Shown here piece after piece: positions 42,167 through 51,570 of a DNA stretch of 64,000 bases. This DNA is from Vombatus ursinus (taxonomy: Eukaryota; Chordata; Mammalia; Diprotodontia; Vombatidae). A program made the translations under genes and the position numbers. Location: assembly GCF_900497805.2 (NCBI RefSeq), contig NW_020948739.1, forward strand, positions 13,794,890 to 13,858,889. The letters run 5' to 3'. Numbering within the stretch: position 1 is the stretch's first letter; the number at the start of each line of letters is the position of its first letter. The notes under the pieces were generated by a model. It did not search any database. It was not told the origin of the DNA and saw only the letters and a list, made by a program, of their open reading frames with translations.

Positions 42167-42822
42167 ATGTTTAGAATATTTCATCTGAATCTTCACCATC
42201 AGCAAATAGTTACATGGAAATTTCCAGTAAGGAAGTCCTCAGCATAAATACTACCTTTAATTTTGAAGCAATATGGTTTTCTGAATTATGATATCTAAAC
42301 ATAGATATTTTCATTTTAAATGTGCTTAATAATTCCATGGCACTGGTATATTTTTGTGTTATTTTAAAATTGTCTTAATTATTAATCATGGGAAAAACCT
42401 GTTTTCGTATTATGCTTTTCCCCCCTTTTTCATACATTCGTGCCTTTTTCATATAGTTAAGGAAAATCAGCAGACTTTCAATGGATACCTGTGGCATATA
42501 GATTATGGAGGCAAATGGAAATCAGACAAACTGTGTGAGATAAAGCATGTCTTGAAAAACACAATTGTTTGAGAAGAACAAGCAGAGTGGGGGTAGAGTA
42601 AAAAATTGGAAGAGAATCCAGTATGGAAAAGGTGATATTTTAGAGGGAAACAATTTTTGTTCCTAGAAGTGATTTCTCAGGGATCAACTGATGTATTAAT
42701 CATAGGAAGTAGATGTAAGACTCATTTAGTTTCTGAATCTTACAGCTTCTAATACTTTGGAAGAAGCCTTTAGCATTTGTCAACATCATTTTATTTGGTG
42801 AAAATACTTTTTATGTTCCTAA
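42167..42822. other. unrecognised DNA
   Basis: No repeat I can name. The 72-codon plus frame (42354-42572) has no domain. Confidence 0.45.
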
Positions 42823-42824
42823 GG

Positions 42825-43166
42825 AGGAGAGAACATGGAGTTAGGATACCTGGATTCACATCCTGGTTCTGATGCTTTCTAGTTCTGTGGTGATGCACAG
42901 AATCACTGGTTCTGGGTTCATATTTGCCTCCTGGTGACCTTAGGAAAGTCAGTTAACCTCCCCAGACCTCAGTTTCCTTATCTGTAAAATGAGGAGGTTG
43001 GACCAGGTGGTCCCTTCCAACTTTAGTTCTATGATGCTTTGATTCTCTCTAAGCCTCATTTTCTTCATTAGTTAAATGTGGATAAGAATACTTTGCAGGA
43101 TCTACTTCTTGGGTAACTACAAGAGGCCTAAAGCATTTTGTAGATCTTAAAAGTGCTGTATAAATG
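42825..43166 (+). mobile_element. MIR inserted in MIR, same orientation
   Basis: A head at 42826-42888 ('ggagttaggatacctggattcacatcc') is followed by a second MIR (42890-43040: 'ctggttctgggttcatatttgcctcc ... ggaccaggtggtcccttcc'). After that the first copy resumes at about 43046 ('ctaagcctcattttcttcattag ... aaaagtgctgtataaatgtg'). Confidence 0.65.
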
Positions 43167-43396
43167 TGACTACAATTTAATAATGATGTTACTATTAGTC
43201 ATATTGACAATATCTAAGAAGAGTATACAAGTGCCCTGTTTATACTATACTTATGCGAAAGTAACAGTTTCAAACTGGTACAACAGATTTTTAAAATTCT
43301 AACAAATAGAAATGATATTTTCCTAAGATTTCAGTGATTTGGTTAGTCTGTCTTATTCTGACATTTTCTCATAAATCGATCAATAATAAATGAAGG

Positions 43397-43481
43397 TATA
43401 TAGTATATTATATGGGTATATATGTATATACACACACTATATATACATATATGTATATATATGCATATATATATATATATA
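43397..43481. repeat. (TA)n / (ATGTAT)n repeat
   Basis: Imperfect AT-rich alternating purine-pyrimidine tract with strong foldback potential. Confidence 0.93.
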
Positions 43482-43511
43482 AATAACTTATGGCATACAG
43501 CATACATTCTA

Positions 43512-43702
43512 TCACTTGATCCTGTGAGGTAGTCAAGACAGGCAATCTCATTCCCATTTTAAAAATGAGGAAACTGAGGCTTACAGAGGTTAAGTGACCT
43601 GATCATGGTCAAGTAGCTTAGTAATTGTGGTAAATGGGATTTCAGCCCATGTCTCTCCTGACCCCAAATGCAACACCTTTCCTGCTATACAAAGCTGCTT
43701 CC
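43512..43702 (-). mobile_element. MIR-type SINE
   Basis: 'gaggaaactgaggcttacagagg', 'gtgacctgatcatggtcaagtagc' and 'ctgctatacaaagctgcttcc' in reverse. Confidence 0.8.
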
Positions 43703-44504
43703 TATATACAGGGAAATCCATAACTCAGAGCAGGATTCTATCCTATTGCATTTCGGCAAACATTAAAATCATCTTTTTATTTTGAAGTAAAGTTAAAAAA
43801 ACAGTCCCAGAATGCCACTATGACTGGTGGGATGAATCACTTTGAGCATTGAACAAAAGGCAATCTTCTATACTGAGACACTGGGCTAAAAAGGAGAGAA
43901 GAGGGCATAAAAATTGTTACCCCATCCTTCTGGCAATGTATAATGTGTGGATGTTGGGAAAAGAAAAGTTGGGGACCCTTTCCTCAACCCTGCTATCTGT
44001 ATTTCATTAGCTAGAAAAAAGACTATTAATGAAACTTAGAACATTAATTGTAGGGTCCACCCTTCCTGATCACATAGATATATATTCAGATTATCTGTTT
44101 TATTTTTCTGGACAATTTAGGCACTCCTGACATGTTAATGTACTAGTGAAATGCCTAGGAGGAAGAGTGTCCTGGAGTAAGTTCACCTTGACAGATGACA
44201 ATAAGCCCACATGCTTGGAGCAAAAGGAGGGAAGAAATACTTCTCTTTTTCCTCTTTTTTTCATATCCTTTTTCCCCTCTGCCAGGATGGAATAGAAGAA
44301 AAAGGAAGAAGGGGCACCAAGGTGGGGTAGGGGATAGGAATTTGATGTCAAGTGTTCCAGAATAGTTTCCCCACCTACCACTTAGAAGTAGATTTTGAAA
44401 TTAAGTTAAAACTCTCCAGGAAAAAAAAATGGAATGCCATCCTATCCTAACTCTAGCACACCGTAACACTCAAGAATGATATCTTTTTTCCTGAGAGCTT
44501 TTAA
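43703..44504. other. unrecognised DNA
   Basis: No repeat I can name. The 93-codon minus frame (44100-44381) has no domain. Confidence 0.45.
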
Positions 44505-44690
44505 AATATTTTGCAAACACAGTCATATTATTCATCCTCACAGCGTATCTGTGAAACTGGTGAATGAGCAACACTCCTAAATTCTAACATCTGAGAAATA
44601 AAGGGAAGTCAAGTGATAAGCACATGGACACATTGAGTTAGTGACAGGCCTAAGAATAGATCTTTGGTCTTTTGACTACTAGTCCAGTGT
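44505..44690 (-). mobile_element. MIR-type SINE, decayed
   Basis: 'attttgcaaacacagtcatattattcatcctcacagc', 'aagtcaagtgataagcac' and 'agtgacaggcctaagaatag' keep reversed MIR order. Confidence 0.55.
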
Positions 44691-45464
44691 GTCAGTCACC
44701 AGATCATGCTGGTGTTTCATGAGTTCTGTATAAGCAGAAGATAAAATAGATGTCAGAGTAGATTGTTTCCTTTATAAGCATCTTTTATTTCACGCTAAAA
44801 TTTTTGCCATCTCAAATTGGGTAAGTACTATTGATTATTATTTAATGAGGCTATAAATCTGAACTGACCTTCCTTTATTCGTAATAACATCATATAGAAA
44901 TGGAGAAGCGGGACTTAAAGCATAACCATAAACGTAAGGAACCCATTTGTGCATTGATCTGTTGTTCCAAAGCATTTCTTAGGGAGTTTAACTGCCTGAG
45001 TAGCTGCCCAGTCTTTCTGCAACCCTGATTAAAAGGCAGGGTAAACCTTATCATTCTCATTCAACTTCTATTGGCAGTTTTTAGTTGTGTGAGAGTATTG
45101 AGTCCTTCCTTACCTTTGGGAAACAACTCTGAAGTGAAATTCTCTATCCCTGGGTTAGATAAAGCAATTCTGGGGTTCAAGATCTTTAAGAATTTGGAGC
45201 TCTTATATTTTTAGGCAGTAATTAATGATCCAAAATATGAAGTATCAAGTAGTCTCATCTAAATTTTAACGTGTGCTTGTAGATGCCAGGTCTGAGGAGC
45301 CAAGAGGTCTCCCTTCTTAGTCTCCCCTCTGTTTTTATACTTATAACATGGACCCTTTAGGTCTGTGACCCAATAAATTAGTGCTCTTTCTCCCCAAAAT
45401 GGTCATCTGATTTCCTCTGAAGAGAGAAAACAGCAGGTGTTTTACATCAAAATATCATATAAAC
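44691..45464. other. unrecognised, repeat-poor DNA
   Basis: No transposon signature. Composition is mixed, with motifs such as 'gattattatttaatgaggc' and 'ctgattaaaaggcagg'. A possible conserved non-coding block but weaker than those at 20.4 kb and 36 kb. Confidence 0.35.
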
Positions 45465-45466
45465 AA

Positions 45467-45648
45467 CATGATACAGTAGAAGAAGCTCTAAATTTGGAGT
45501 CAAAGAACCTTTGTTTGAATCCCAGTTTTGCACCTAACTAGCTGTGTGACCTTTGACAAATTTCTTCACATCCCTGCACCCAAGTTTCCTCATTTGTAAT
45601 GATGAAATGACCTCAAAGGTCCTTTCTAGCTTTAAATCCTACAGTCGT
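45467..45648 (+). mobile_element. MIR-type SINE
   Basis: 'ctctaaatttggagtcaaagaacc', 'gaatcccagttttgcacc', 'tagctgtgtgacctttgac' and 'ggtcctttctagctttaaatcc'. Confidence 0.82.
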
Positions 45649-46364
45649 CTGTATTCTTATAACTGAAGGTTGGTCAAATGTATTTGCTGTTGTAAGTCAA
45701 CATCATAGTGAAAGCCCATATCTCTAAGTCCCCACTATGAATAAATAGCTATTTATAGCAAATTGCCTATGCCCTCTTTTAACAAAAGTGTTAAATCATA
45801 TATTAAGGTGAGCCTTACAAGGTAATATTGCTTATCACATCTATTCCAGATGATAAGGATGGATTTGGCCTCAAAGAAGGAAAGAAAGAAAAGTTTCTTG
45901 GCACAGGTTAATGGTGTTCAAGATAAAAATACCTAGTCCAGTCCAGCATTGTGTTTAAATTGGTGATTGCTTGAGTAAAATTTGCCAGAGTTAGCCAAAT
46001 TACAGCCGAGAATAATTGGCCAGCTAAATCAGGACTTAAACATCAACAGCATATTCTTCTGGGCTCAGCTTGAGAGAACAGGAGGATGCCACATGGCAGG
46101 CCAACGGAACTGTGTTAAGCCCCAAATAATAACTTTCTATGTAGCAAAAATCCCTTGCTTATCAGGCAGAAATACTAGAAACAATCAAACCAAATAGAAT
46201 AATCCACAGGAAGCTGTCTCCACCTGCTAAGCTATAATAGAAATGAGATTTGTAAAGATAATAAATGACCGATTTGCCTCTTGAAATTTCTGAGTACCTC
46301 TTCGTAAATTGTAGAACTAAAAGATTTATTTACTATACTGCAACAATTCTTAAAGTGCACTTTA
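45649..46364. other. unrecognised DNA
   Basis: No repeat I can name; 45960-46190 is GC-richer and unique-looking. A 71-codon plus frame (45982-46197) has no domain. Confidence 0.45.
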
Positions 46365-46366
46365 TT

Positions 46367-46830
46367 AGTTCATTCAATTTGTATACATTGTGTGCCCACG
46401 GTGGGTTAGGGGATGTAGAATTTGCCTTTACACAGCTCACTCTTGTGCTATGTGAGATTAACAGTAACTTTAGTTAAAATGTATAGAAAGTTAAATACCA
46501 AATTAAATATACAGCACTGTGGGGAAGTTCAAGAACAAATAATACTAACTCTCATTAAATAATTCCCATTTCTAATTAGGGGATATTCCTAGGGGAGGTA
46601 AGATCTGAGCTTTAAAGGAAGGAGAGAGATATAGTCTGGTGCATTGAGGGGAAGGCTATTTGAAGAAAAGGGGGAACTAGATCATAAGGAAAGAGGAAAG
46701 TGTTGCCCAAATGAGAATGTCAGAAAGTAGGAGGGAATAAATAAGTGGTGGGAGAATTGGGGGGAGGTGTTCCCAAGTTGGACTGGATGGCAGGAGGGAA
46801 GTGATAGAACTTAGAGCAATAATTGAAGTA
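46367..46830 (-). mobile_element. L2-like LINE 3' end, decayed
   Basis: 46367-46450 recalls the reversed L2 tail. 46590-46830 recalls the reversed 3' UTR/ORF2 border ('gatctgagctttaaaggaagg', 'tggactggatggcaggaggg'). Poor match overall. Confidence 0.45.
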
Positions 46831-46837
46831 ATAATCA

Positions 46838-47042
46838 AAATGGGATTTTGAACTTGGAGTCATGATTATTGTTCTAATGCAGTCTGCAGACCAATATCAT
46901 GGTCAAGTTACCAATCTCCTTTGTGCCTTAGTTTCTATATCTGTAAAATTATAATTACAATAATAATATTACTATTACGTTCATTCTCCTATAATGAGGA
47001 ACTGAACCAGAGGATTTCTAAGATCCCTTTCAACTCTTGGAT
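46838..47042 (+). mobile_element. MIR-type SINE
   Basis: 'tttgaacttggagtcatg', 'ttgtgccttagtttctatatctgtaaaatt' and 'ctaagatccctttcaactcttgg'. Confidence 0.7.
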
Positions 47043-47224
47043 TATTTGCTTCTGTGGGTGCAGATAAAGTAGAAGAATGATAAGGGTGAGATTACAGAAT
47101 GCAGGGAAGAGGGATATAAATGGAAGAATGGAAGGAGGATATAGAAGAGAGATTAAAGACCCAGAGAGGAAGGAGAGGAGCACTAGAAGGGAGATGTGGG
47201 AACGTGTTTGCTTTCTCTGTGCCC

Positions 47225-47545
47225 ATGTATCTTTTAGATTCCTCATGAGCTTTTAGGTTATAAGCTTCTTGAGGGCAGGACCTATGTCTTAAATCAGAGG
47301 TGTCAAACTCACCTCCAGCAGCCTAAGCCAGAAAAAACTCCTAAACCAGATTAGAATGTAATTTGGAAATAATTCATAAAATAAATAAAAACATTGTGCA
47401 AAATAGATAATGTTAATTTTTAGTTTTCCAAATTGTTGTGCAGCCTGCAGGGATCCATTTCTATTTCAGCTTGATACTACTTTCAACCAATTTCCTAGCA
47501 GAGTGCCTTGTACAAACAATGTGCTTATTAAATGTTTGTTAATTC
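47225..47545 (+). mobile_element. L2-like LINE 3' tail split by a hAT element
   Basis: 'ggttataagcttcttgagggcaggacctatgtctta' (to 47283) resumes at about 47492 as 'cctagcagagtgccttgtac', 'gtgcttattaaatgtttgttaattc'. Joined, they read as one L2 tail. Confidence 0.75.
47285..47470 (-). mobile_element. hAT-type non-autonomous element
   Basis: Starts with the terminal repeat cagaggtgtcaaactc. The interior holds 'agattagaatgtaatttggaaataattc', 'gtgcaaaatagataatgttaatttttag' and 'gcctgcagggatcc'. Reversed, the same blocks occur at 54688-55155 ('cattaacattatctgtg', 'ttccaattgccttttaatctg'). The far inverted repeat is decayed ('cttgatactac'). Confidence 0.7.
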
Positions 47546-47722
47546 TGGGCAAGTTACTTAACCCCTGTTTGTCTCAGTTTCCCCATACATCAAATGGGAA
47601 TAATAATAGTACTTACCTTCCAGGGTTGTTGTGAGAATCAAATGAGATAATAATTGTAAAATGCTTGCAGTGCCTGGCACAACGTAAGCAATATATAAAT
47701 GTTAACTATTATTACTATTAGT
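47546..47722 (+). mobile_element. CORE-SINE 3' two-thirds
   Basis: 'ctgggcaagttacttaacccctgtttgtctcag', 'gggaataataatagtac', 'ggttgttgtgagaatcaaatgag' and an ATT tail. Confidence 0.88.
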
Positions 47723-47914
47723 GATTTCATTAATACTCAGCCCCTCCTTGGACACGTATAAGAGCTCTGGTCATGAAAGCATTAAGACTTCTAGGCAGTG
47801 GTTACTGAATGGGGTGACATGGCAGTTGATGAGCATAATGTTTTATCCTCTCTATACAAAGATATGTGCCTATATAGTTAAATTGGATGTTTGTAATAGT
47901 CAAAATGACGTAGC

Positions 47915-48128
47915 CATCTCTAGGGCTGGGGGGGGGGGTGGGAGAAGGAAGAAAGAAAAAAAGAAAAAAATTTACATGATAACTTTGTTATATATTTAGA
48001 GGGAATAGCAAATTGTACATGGTTGATTTGCAGTTTTATGTGTAGTCATCTTTTTTATTGTACCATATTATGGAAATGCTTATTTTGTTCCATAAATTAA
48101 AAAGAAAATAAATAAATGTTAAAAAAAA
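47915..48128 (+). mobile_element. retrotransposon 3' end, probably L1
   Basis: A G tract (47929-47938) and purine-rich segment lead into 'ttacatgataactttgtta', 'agcaaattgtacatggttgatttgcag' and 'ccataaattaaaaagaaaataaataaatg'. It ends with AATAAA and an A-rich tail. A G-rich polypurine tract before an A-rich end fits an L1 3' UTR. Not identifiable by coding sequence. Confidence 0.5.
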
Positions 48129-48404
48129 CAGTAACAAAGATGTGTTCTTGTGAATAGATGAAAGGTCAGCATCAAAGTAACAAGAAAGCTTTAGTTTTTA
48201 AACTATATTTCAATACTTCAAGCACTTTTATTTCAGAGGCATAGGTACTCCCTGCACCAATGCAGATTACAATCTCTGTGCTTTAGCAGAAATTTTTCAT
48301 CAATTTCTATGCCCCCAAAAAGTTCATTTCCTAGTTGCAACATTCTGACAATGAACTCCTCTGGAATAAACTAGGCTGGTCTTCAAACAAGAGGGAAGGA
48401 AAGG

Positions 48405-48655
48405 GAACAAGAATTCATTAAGGATCTACTATGTGTCTGACACTGTGCTGAGTACTTTACAATTATATCATTGAATCCTTATCACAACCCTGGGAGGCAG
48501 GTGTTATTATTATCTCCATTTTCACAGTTGAGGAAACTGAGTCAGAGAGTAAGTGATTTGCTTAGGGTCACCCTGATAGTAAGTATCTGAAGGCAGATTT
48601 GAACTCAGGTTTTCCTGATTCCAGGCCCAGTTCTTTCTCCACTATGCCACCTAAC
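48405..48655 (-). mobile_element. CORE-SINE (MIR/Mar-1 type), full length
   Basis: 'tgtctgacactgtgctgagtac', 'cacaaccctgggaggcaggtg', 'gttgaggaaactgagtcagagag' and the head at 'tctccactatgccacctaac'. Confidence 0.9.
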
Positions 48656-48829
48656 AAGAGACATAGTTCATAACCAGGTCTATACTCAAAGCCCTTTCTA
48701 GTTTCATAGGCCCTGCCAGAGTTTTTATTCCATAGACATAGTCTTTGAGAACTTCTTTCATCTCTATTCTTTGATAAAGTCCAGAAAATTAGTAGGGTTT
48801 TTTTTTTTTTAACAATAGAAGCAAATGAG

Positions 48830-49020
48830 AGGAATCATTACACAGTGAAAAGAGAACCAGGAAGACAGGGGTTCAAGTCCCACCTCAGACACAAATAACT
48901 GAGTAACCTATGTATATCACTTAATGTTGGCAAGTCTCAAAGACTAAAAGTTGGATAGTAAATGCCAACCTACATTGGTAGTAGGAAGATCTCTATACTA
49001 AGGAAATCATAAATCTAGGC
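48830..49020 (+). mobile_element. tRNA-headed SINE, non-CORE tail type
   Basis: Head 'aggaagacaggggttcaagtcccacctcag', then 'aagtctcaaagactaaaagttgg' and 'gccaacctacattggtagtagg', matching the tail family at 8990-9205. Confidence 0.7.
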
Positions 49021-49289
49021 TTTATCCCAGCCTAACAGCAGATGAGTAGTCAGATATTCAATCTCAATTAATACAGATTTTATTCACAAATTACAAAGTT
49101 GAAGACACTTCAAAAACACTGAACTGGAAATATAGCTGTAAAAAGTTATCATTATGTGTAATTCCTGATCCAGTACAGTTATCACATCCACTGTTTATCA
49201 GAACATTATATATATTATAAGTAAAAGGGATCATGTGGTATTGAAATTTATTTAAAATATATATTTAAAATAAAATATTTATTTAAAAA

Positions 49290-49503
49290 AAAGAGAAATC
49301 TGGGTTAAAATCCCATCTTTGATACTTTCCATGTGGCTATAGGGAATTCATTTAACCTAAGCTTCATTTCCTCATTAATAAAATGGGGGATACTGATACC
49401 TGTGGTACCTAACTCATAGGGTTCTTATGAAGGTAACAAGAGATAATATATGTAAAGCACTTTGGAAACCTTATGACATAATTAAAATATTAGCTATTAT
49501 AAT
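49290..49503 (+). mobile_element. CORE-SINE (MIR type)
   Basis: 'tctgggttaaaatcccatc', 'catttcctcattaataaaatggggg' and 'gtaaagcactttggaaacctta'. Confidence 0.8.
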
Positions 49504-50117
49504 ACTGACATCATCTCCTTTTCTCTCCTTTTTCTCCCAGTCTCTGAAAAAGAAATAGCTCTTCTGCTTGCCATGGCCAACGTTTCTACATGTGAACTTG
49601 ATTCCATTCCCCTACTTTTTCTCCAGTAGATTGCATCCTCAATCAATCCTCCTTCCCCTTTGAATCTTCAACCTCTTCCTGTCTACTAGTTCCTTCCATA
49701 CTACCTTCAAACATACTCAAGTCTCTCCCATCCTTAAAGAACCTTCACTATAACATACCATCCCCTCAGGCTTTCAACCTACATCCTCTTTTCTTTCTCA
49801 TCCAATCTTGAAAAAGTTGTCTATACTTGGAGCCTCCAGTTTTTCTTCTTTTACTCATTCTTCAAGAATTTGCATCACTTGACTGGAATGTCTCTCTCCA
49901 GAGTTACTATCTCTTACTTGCTAAATCTTTTCTCAGTCCTTAGCCTTTCTGACTTATCTGCTGCATTTGACATTGCTGACCGTTCTTTCACTGTGGTTAT
50001 TCACTCCCCTCTGGGCTTTCCCAATTATACTATCTTCTGATTTTCTGCCCATCTGTCTGGCCATTTGATCTCCTTTGCTAGCTCATTATCCACAGCAGGC
50101 CACCATACTTATGAATC

Positions 50118-50695
50118 AGGTAGGTGACACCATGGAGAGAGTGTGAACCTGGAGTCAGGAAAGCTTAAATTTAAATCCAGCTTCAGACATTTACTAGCTG
50201 TATGTCAAAAGTCAATAAACATTTATTAAATGTCTACTATGGCCCTGTGCTAAGCTGGAGATACAAGTAAGAAAAAGAAAGGCAGAGTTTACAATCTAAT
50301 ATACAAAATCATACACAAAAGGAAGCTGAAAAGGTGGGATGGCTGACAGAGGGTACAAGCAGCTGATGGGAAATAAAGATGTAGAAATTCAGAGTCTTGC
50401 ATAAAAGGAGGCTTTGGGAGGAGTTTTTTTGATTTTGTTGTGTTTTTGTTTTTGTTTGTTTTTTTTTTTTTTACTCTGCCCTCCAGCTCTTCAATCAGAG
50501 GACATTTACTAGCTTCATAATCCAGGATAGGTCACTTAAACTCTGTCTGTCTCAGTTTCCTCAACTGTAAAATGAGGATAATAATCGCACCTACATCCCA
50601 GAATTCTTGTGAAGATCAAACAAGATAACAAGATATCTGTAAAGCACTTGGCACAGCACCTGACACATAGTAGGAGCTTAATAAATGCTTGTTTC
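50118..50695 (+). mobile_element. CORE-SINE split by a retro-insert
   Basis: Head and B-box part 50118-50199 ('ctggagtcaggaaagcttaaatttaaatcc'). The body resumes at 50515 and runs to 'gtaggagcttaataaatgc' at about 50692. Duplicated gacatttactagct at 50186-50199 and 50501-50514 frames the insert. Confidence 0.88.
50200..50500 (-). mobile_element. insert inside the CORE-SINE, L2-tail derived
   Basis: Bounded by a 14-bp target duplication. It begins with the reversed L2 tail ('caataaacatttattaaatgtctactatgg', 'ggagatacaagtaagaaaaag') and ends with a T-rich block (50425-50473). The T-rich right side does not fit a simple minus-strand L2 insertion, so it may be composite. Confidence 0.65.
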
Positions 50696-50871
50696 CTTCC
50701 TTTCTTCCTTCCCAAACTGTGGGTGTTTTCCAAACTTCTCTCCTAAGTCCTTTTCTCCCCCTACATTCTCTCTTGGTAATGTCATAAAATTCCATTACAC
50801 ACACACACACACTGTAATGAGTACTAGAGATGATCTTTAAACCCATAGAATTTAATCTGGATATGCATGCT

Positions 50872-50914
50872 GATTAAGCGATATAGATACGTCCAGATTA
50901 AGAGATATAGATAC
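50872..50914 (+). repeat. two-copy tandem repeat, 24-base period
   Basis: gattaagcgatatagatac (50872-50890) and gattaagagatatagatac (50896-50914) differ at one base. A small local duplication within the L2 relic. Confidence 0.9.
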
Positions 50915-51427
50915 AAAACTTCCTACTTCTCCTGAGCATCAGTTCCACATCACTAATTGCCTGTTAGATGTTTCGAACTGGCTGTCCCAGAAACAACGCA
51001 AACTCAACACGTGCAGAACCAAGCTCTTTATATTCCACTCAAACCATCTCTTCTTTTTAAACTTCCCTATTTGTGTCAGACACCACTGTCCTTCCAGTCT
51101 CATAACTTCTGAATTATCATAGATTCCTCACTCTCTTATCCCATATATCTATTCATCTGTCAAATTCTGACATTTCTACCTTCACCACATGTCTTATATA
51201 TAGTCCAATACATTGCTACCAAAGTAGTTTTCCTTATGAGTAAATATGACCATATGACTCTTCTATTTAGCCAATTCTAGTGGCTTTTCTATTGGTGTTA
51301 AGATCAAATATAAGCTTCTTCATTTAGTTTTTAAAGCTCTACACAACCTGATCCCAACCTATCTTTTCAGACTCATTGGACATTACTGTCTCTGTCATTA
51401 CTCTCTCACCAGGATTATTACTCTAAG

Positions 51428-51570
51428 ATATCTGGGTATATTGGGAAGAACACTGGACTTGGAATCAGAGGATCTGGTTTCAGGTCTCAGCTTTGCCTCT
51501 TAACAACTGCTTCTCTGAATCTCTATTTCATCATCTGTAAAAATGGGGTAGGTAATAAATACTTGCAAAG
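51428..51570 (+). mobile_element. MIR-type SINE fragment
   Basis: 'gaacactggacttggaatcagaggatctgg' and 'tctctatttcatcatctgtaaaaatgggg'. Confidence 0.75.

Larger units (their letters stand above)
49510..51420 (+). mobile_element. L2-like LINE ORF2, interrupted
   Basis: Plus-strand translation of 49930-49990 gives SLSDLSAAFDIADRSF, the motif A region of the reverse transcriptase (49951-49983). At 50716-50770 TVGVFQTSLLSPFL stands for the 'GVPQGSVLxPLLF' box. At 51270-51380 GFSIGVKIKYKLLHLVFKALHNLIPTYL is the C-terminal landmark. The order is right for one L2 copy of about 1.3 kb split by a CORE-SINE (50118-50695). Several frame breaks; long dead. Confidence 0.78.
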
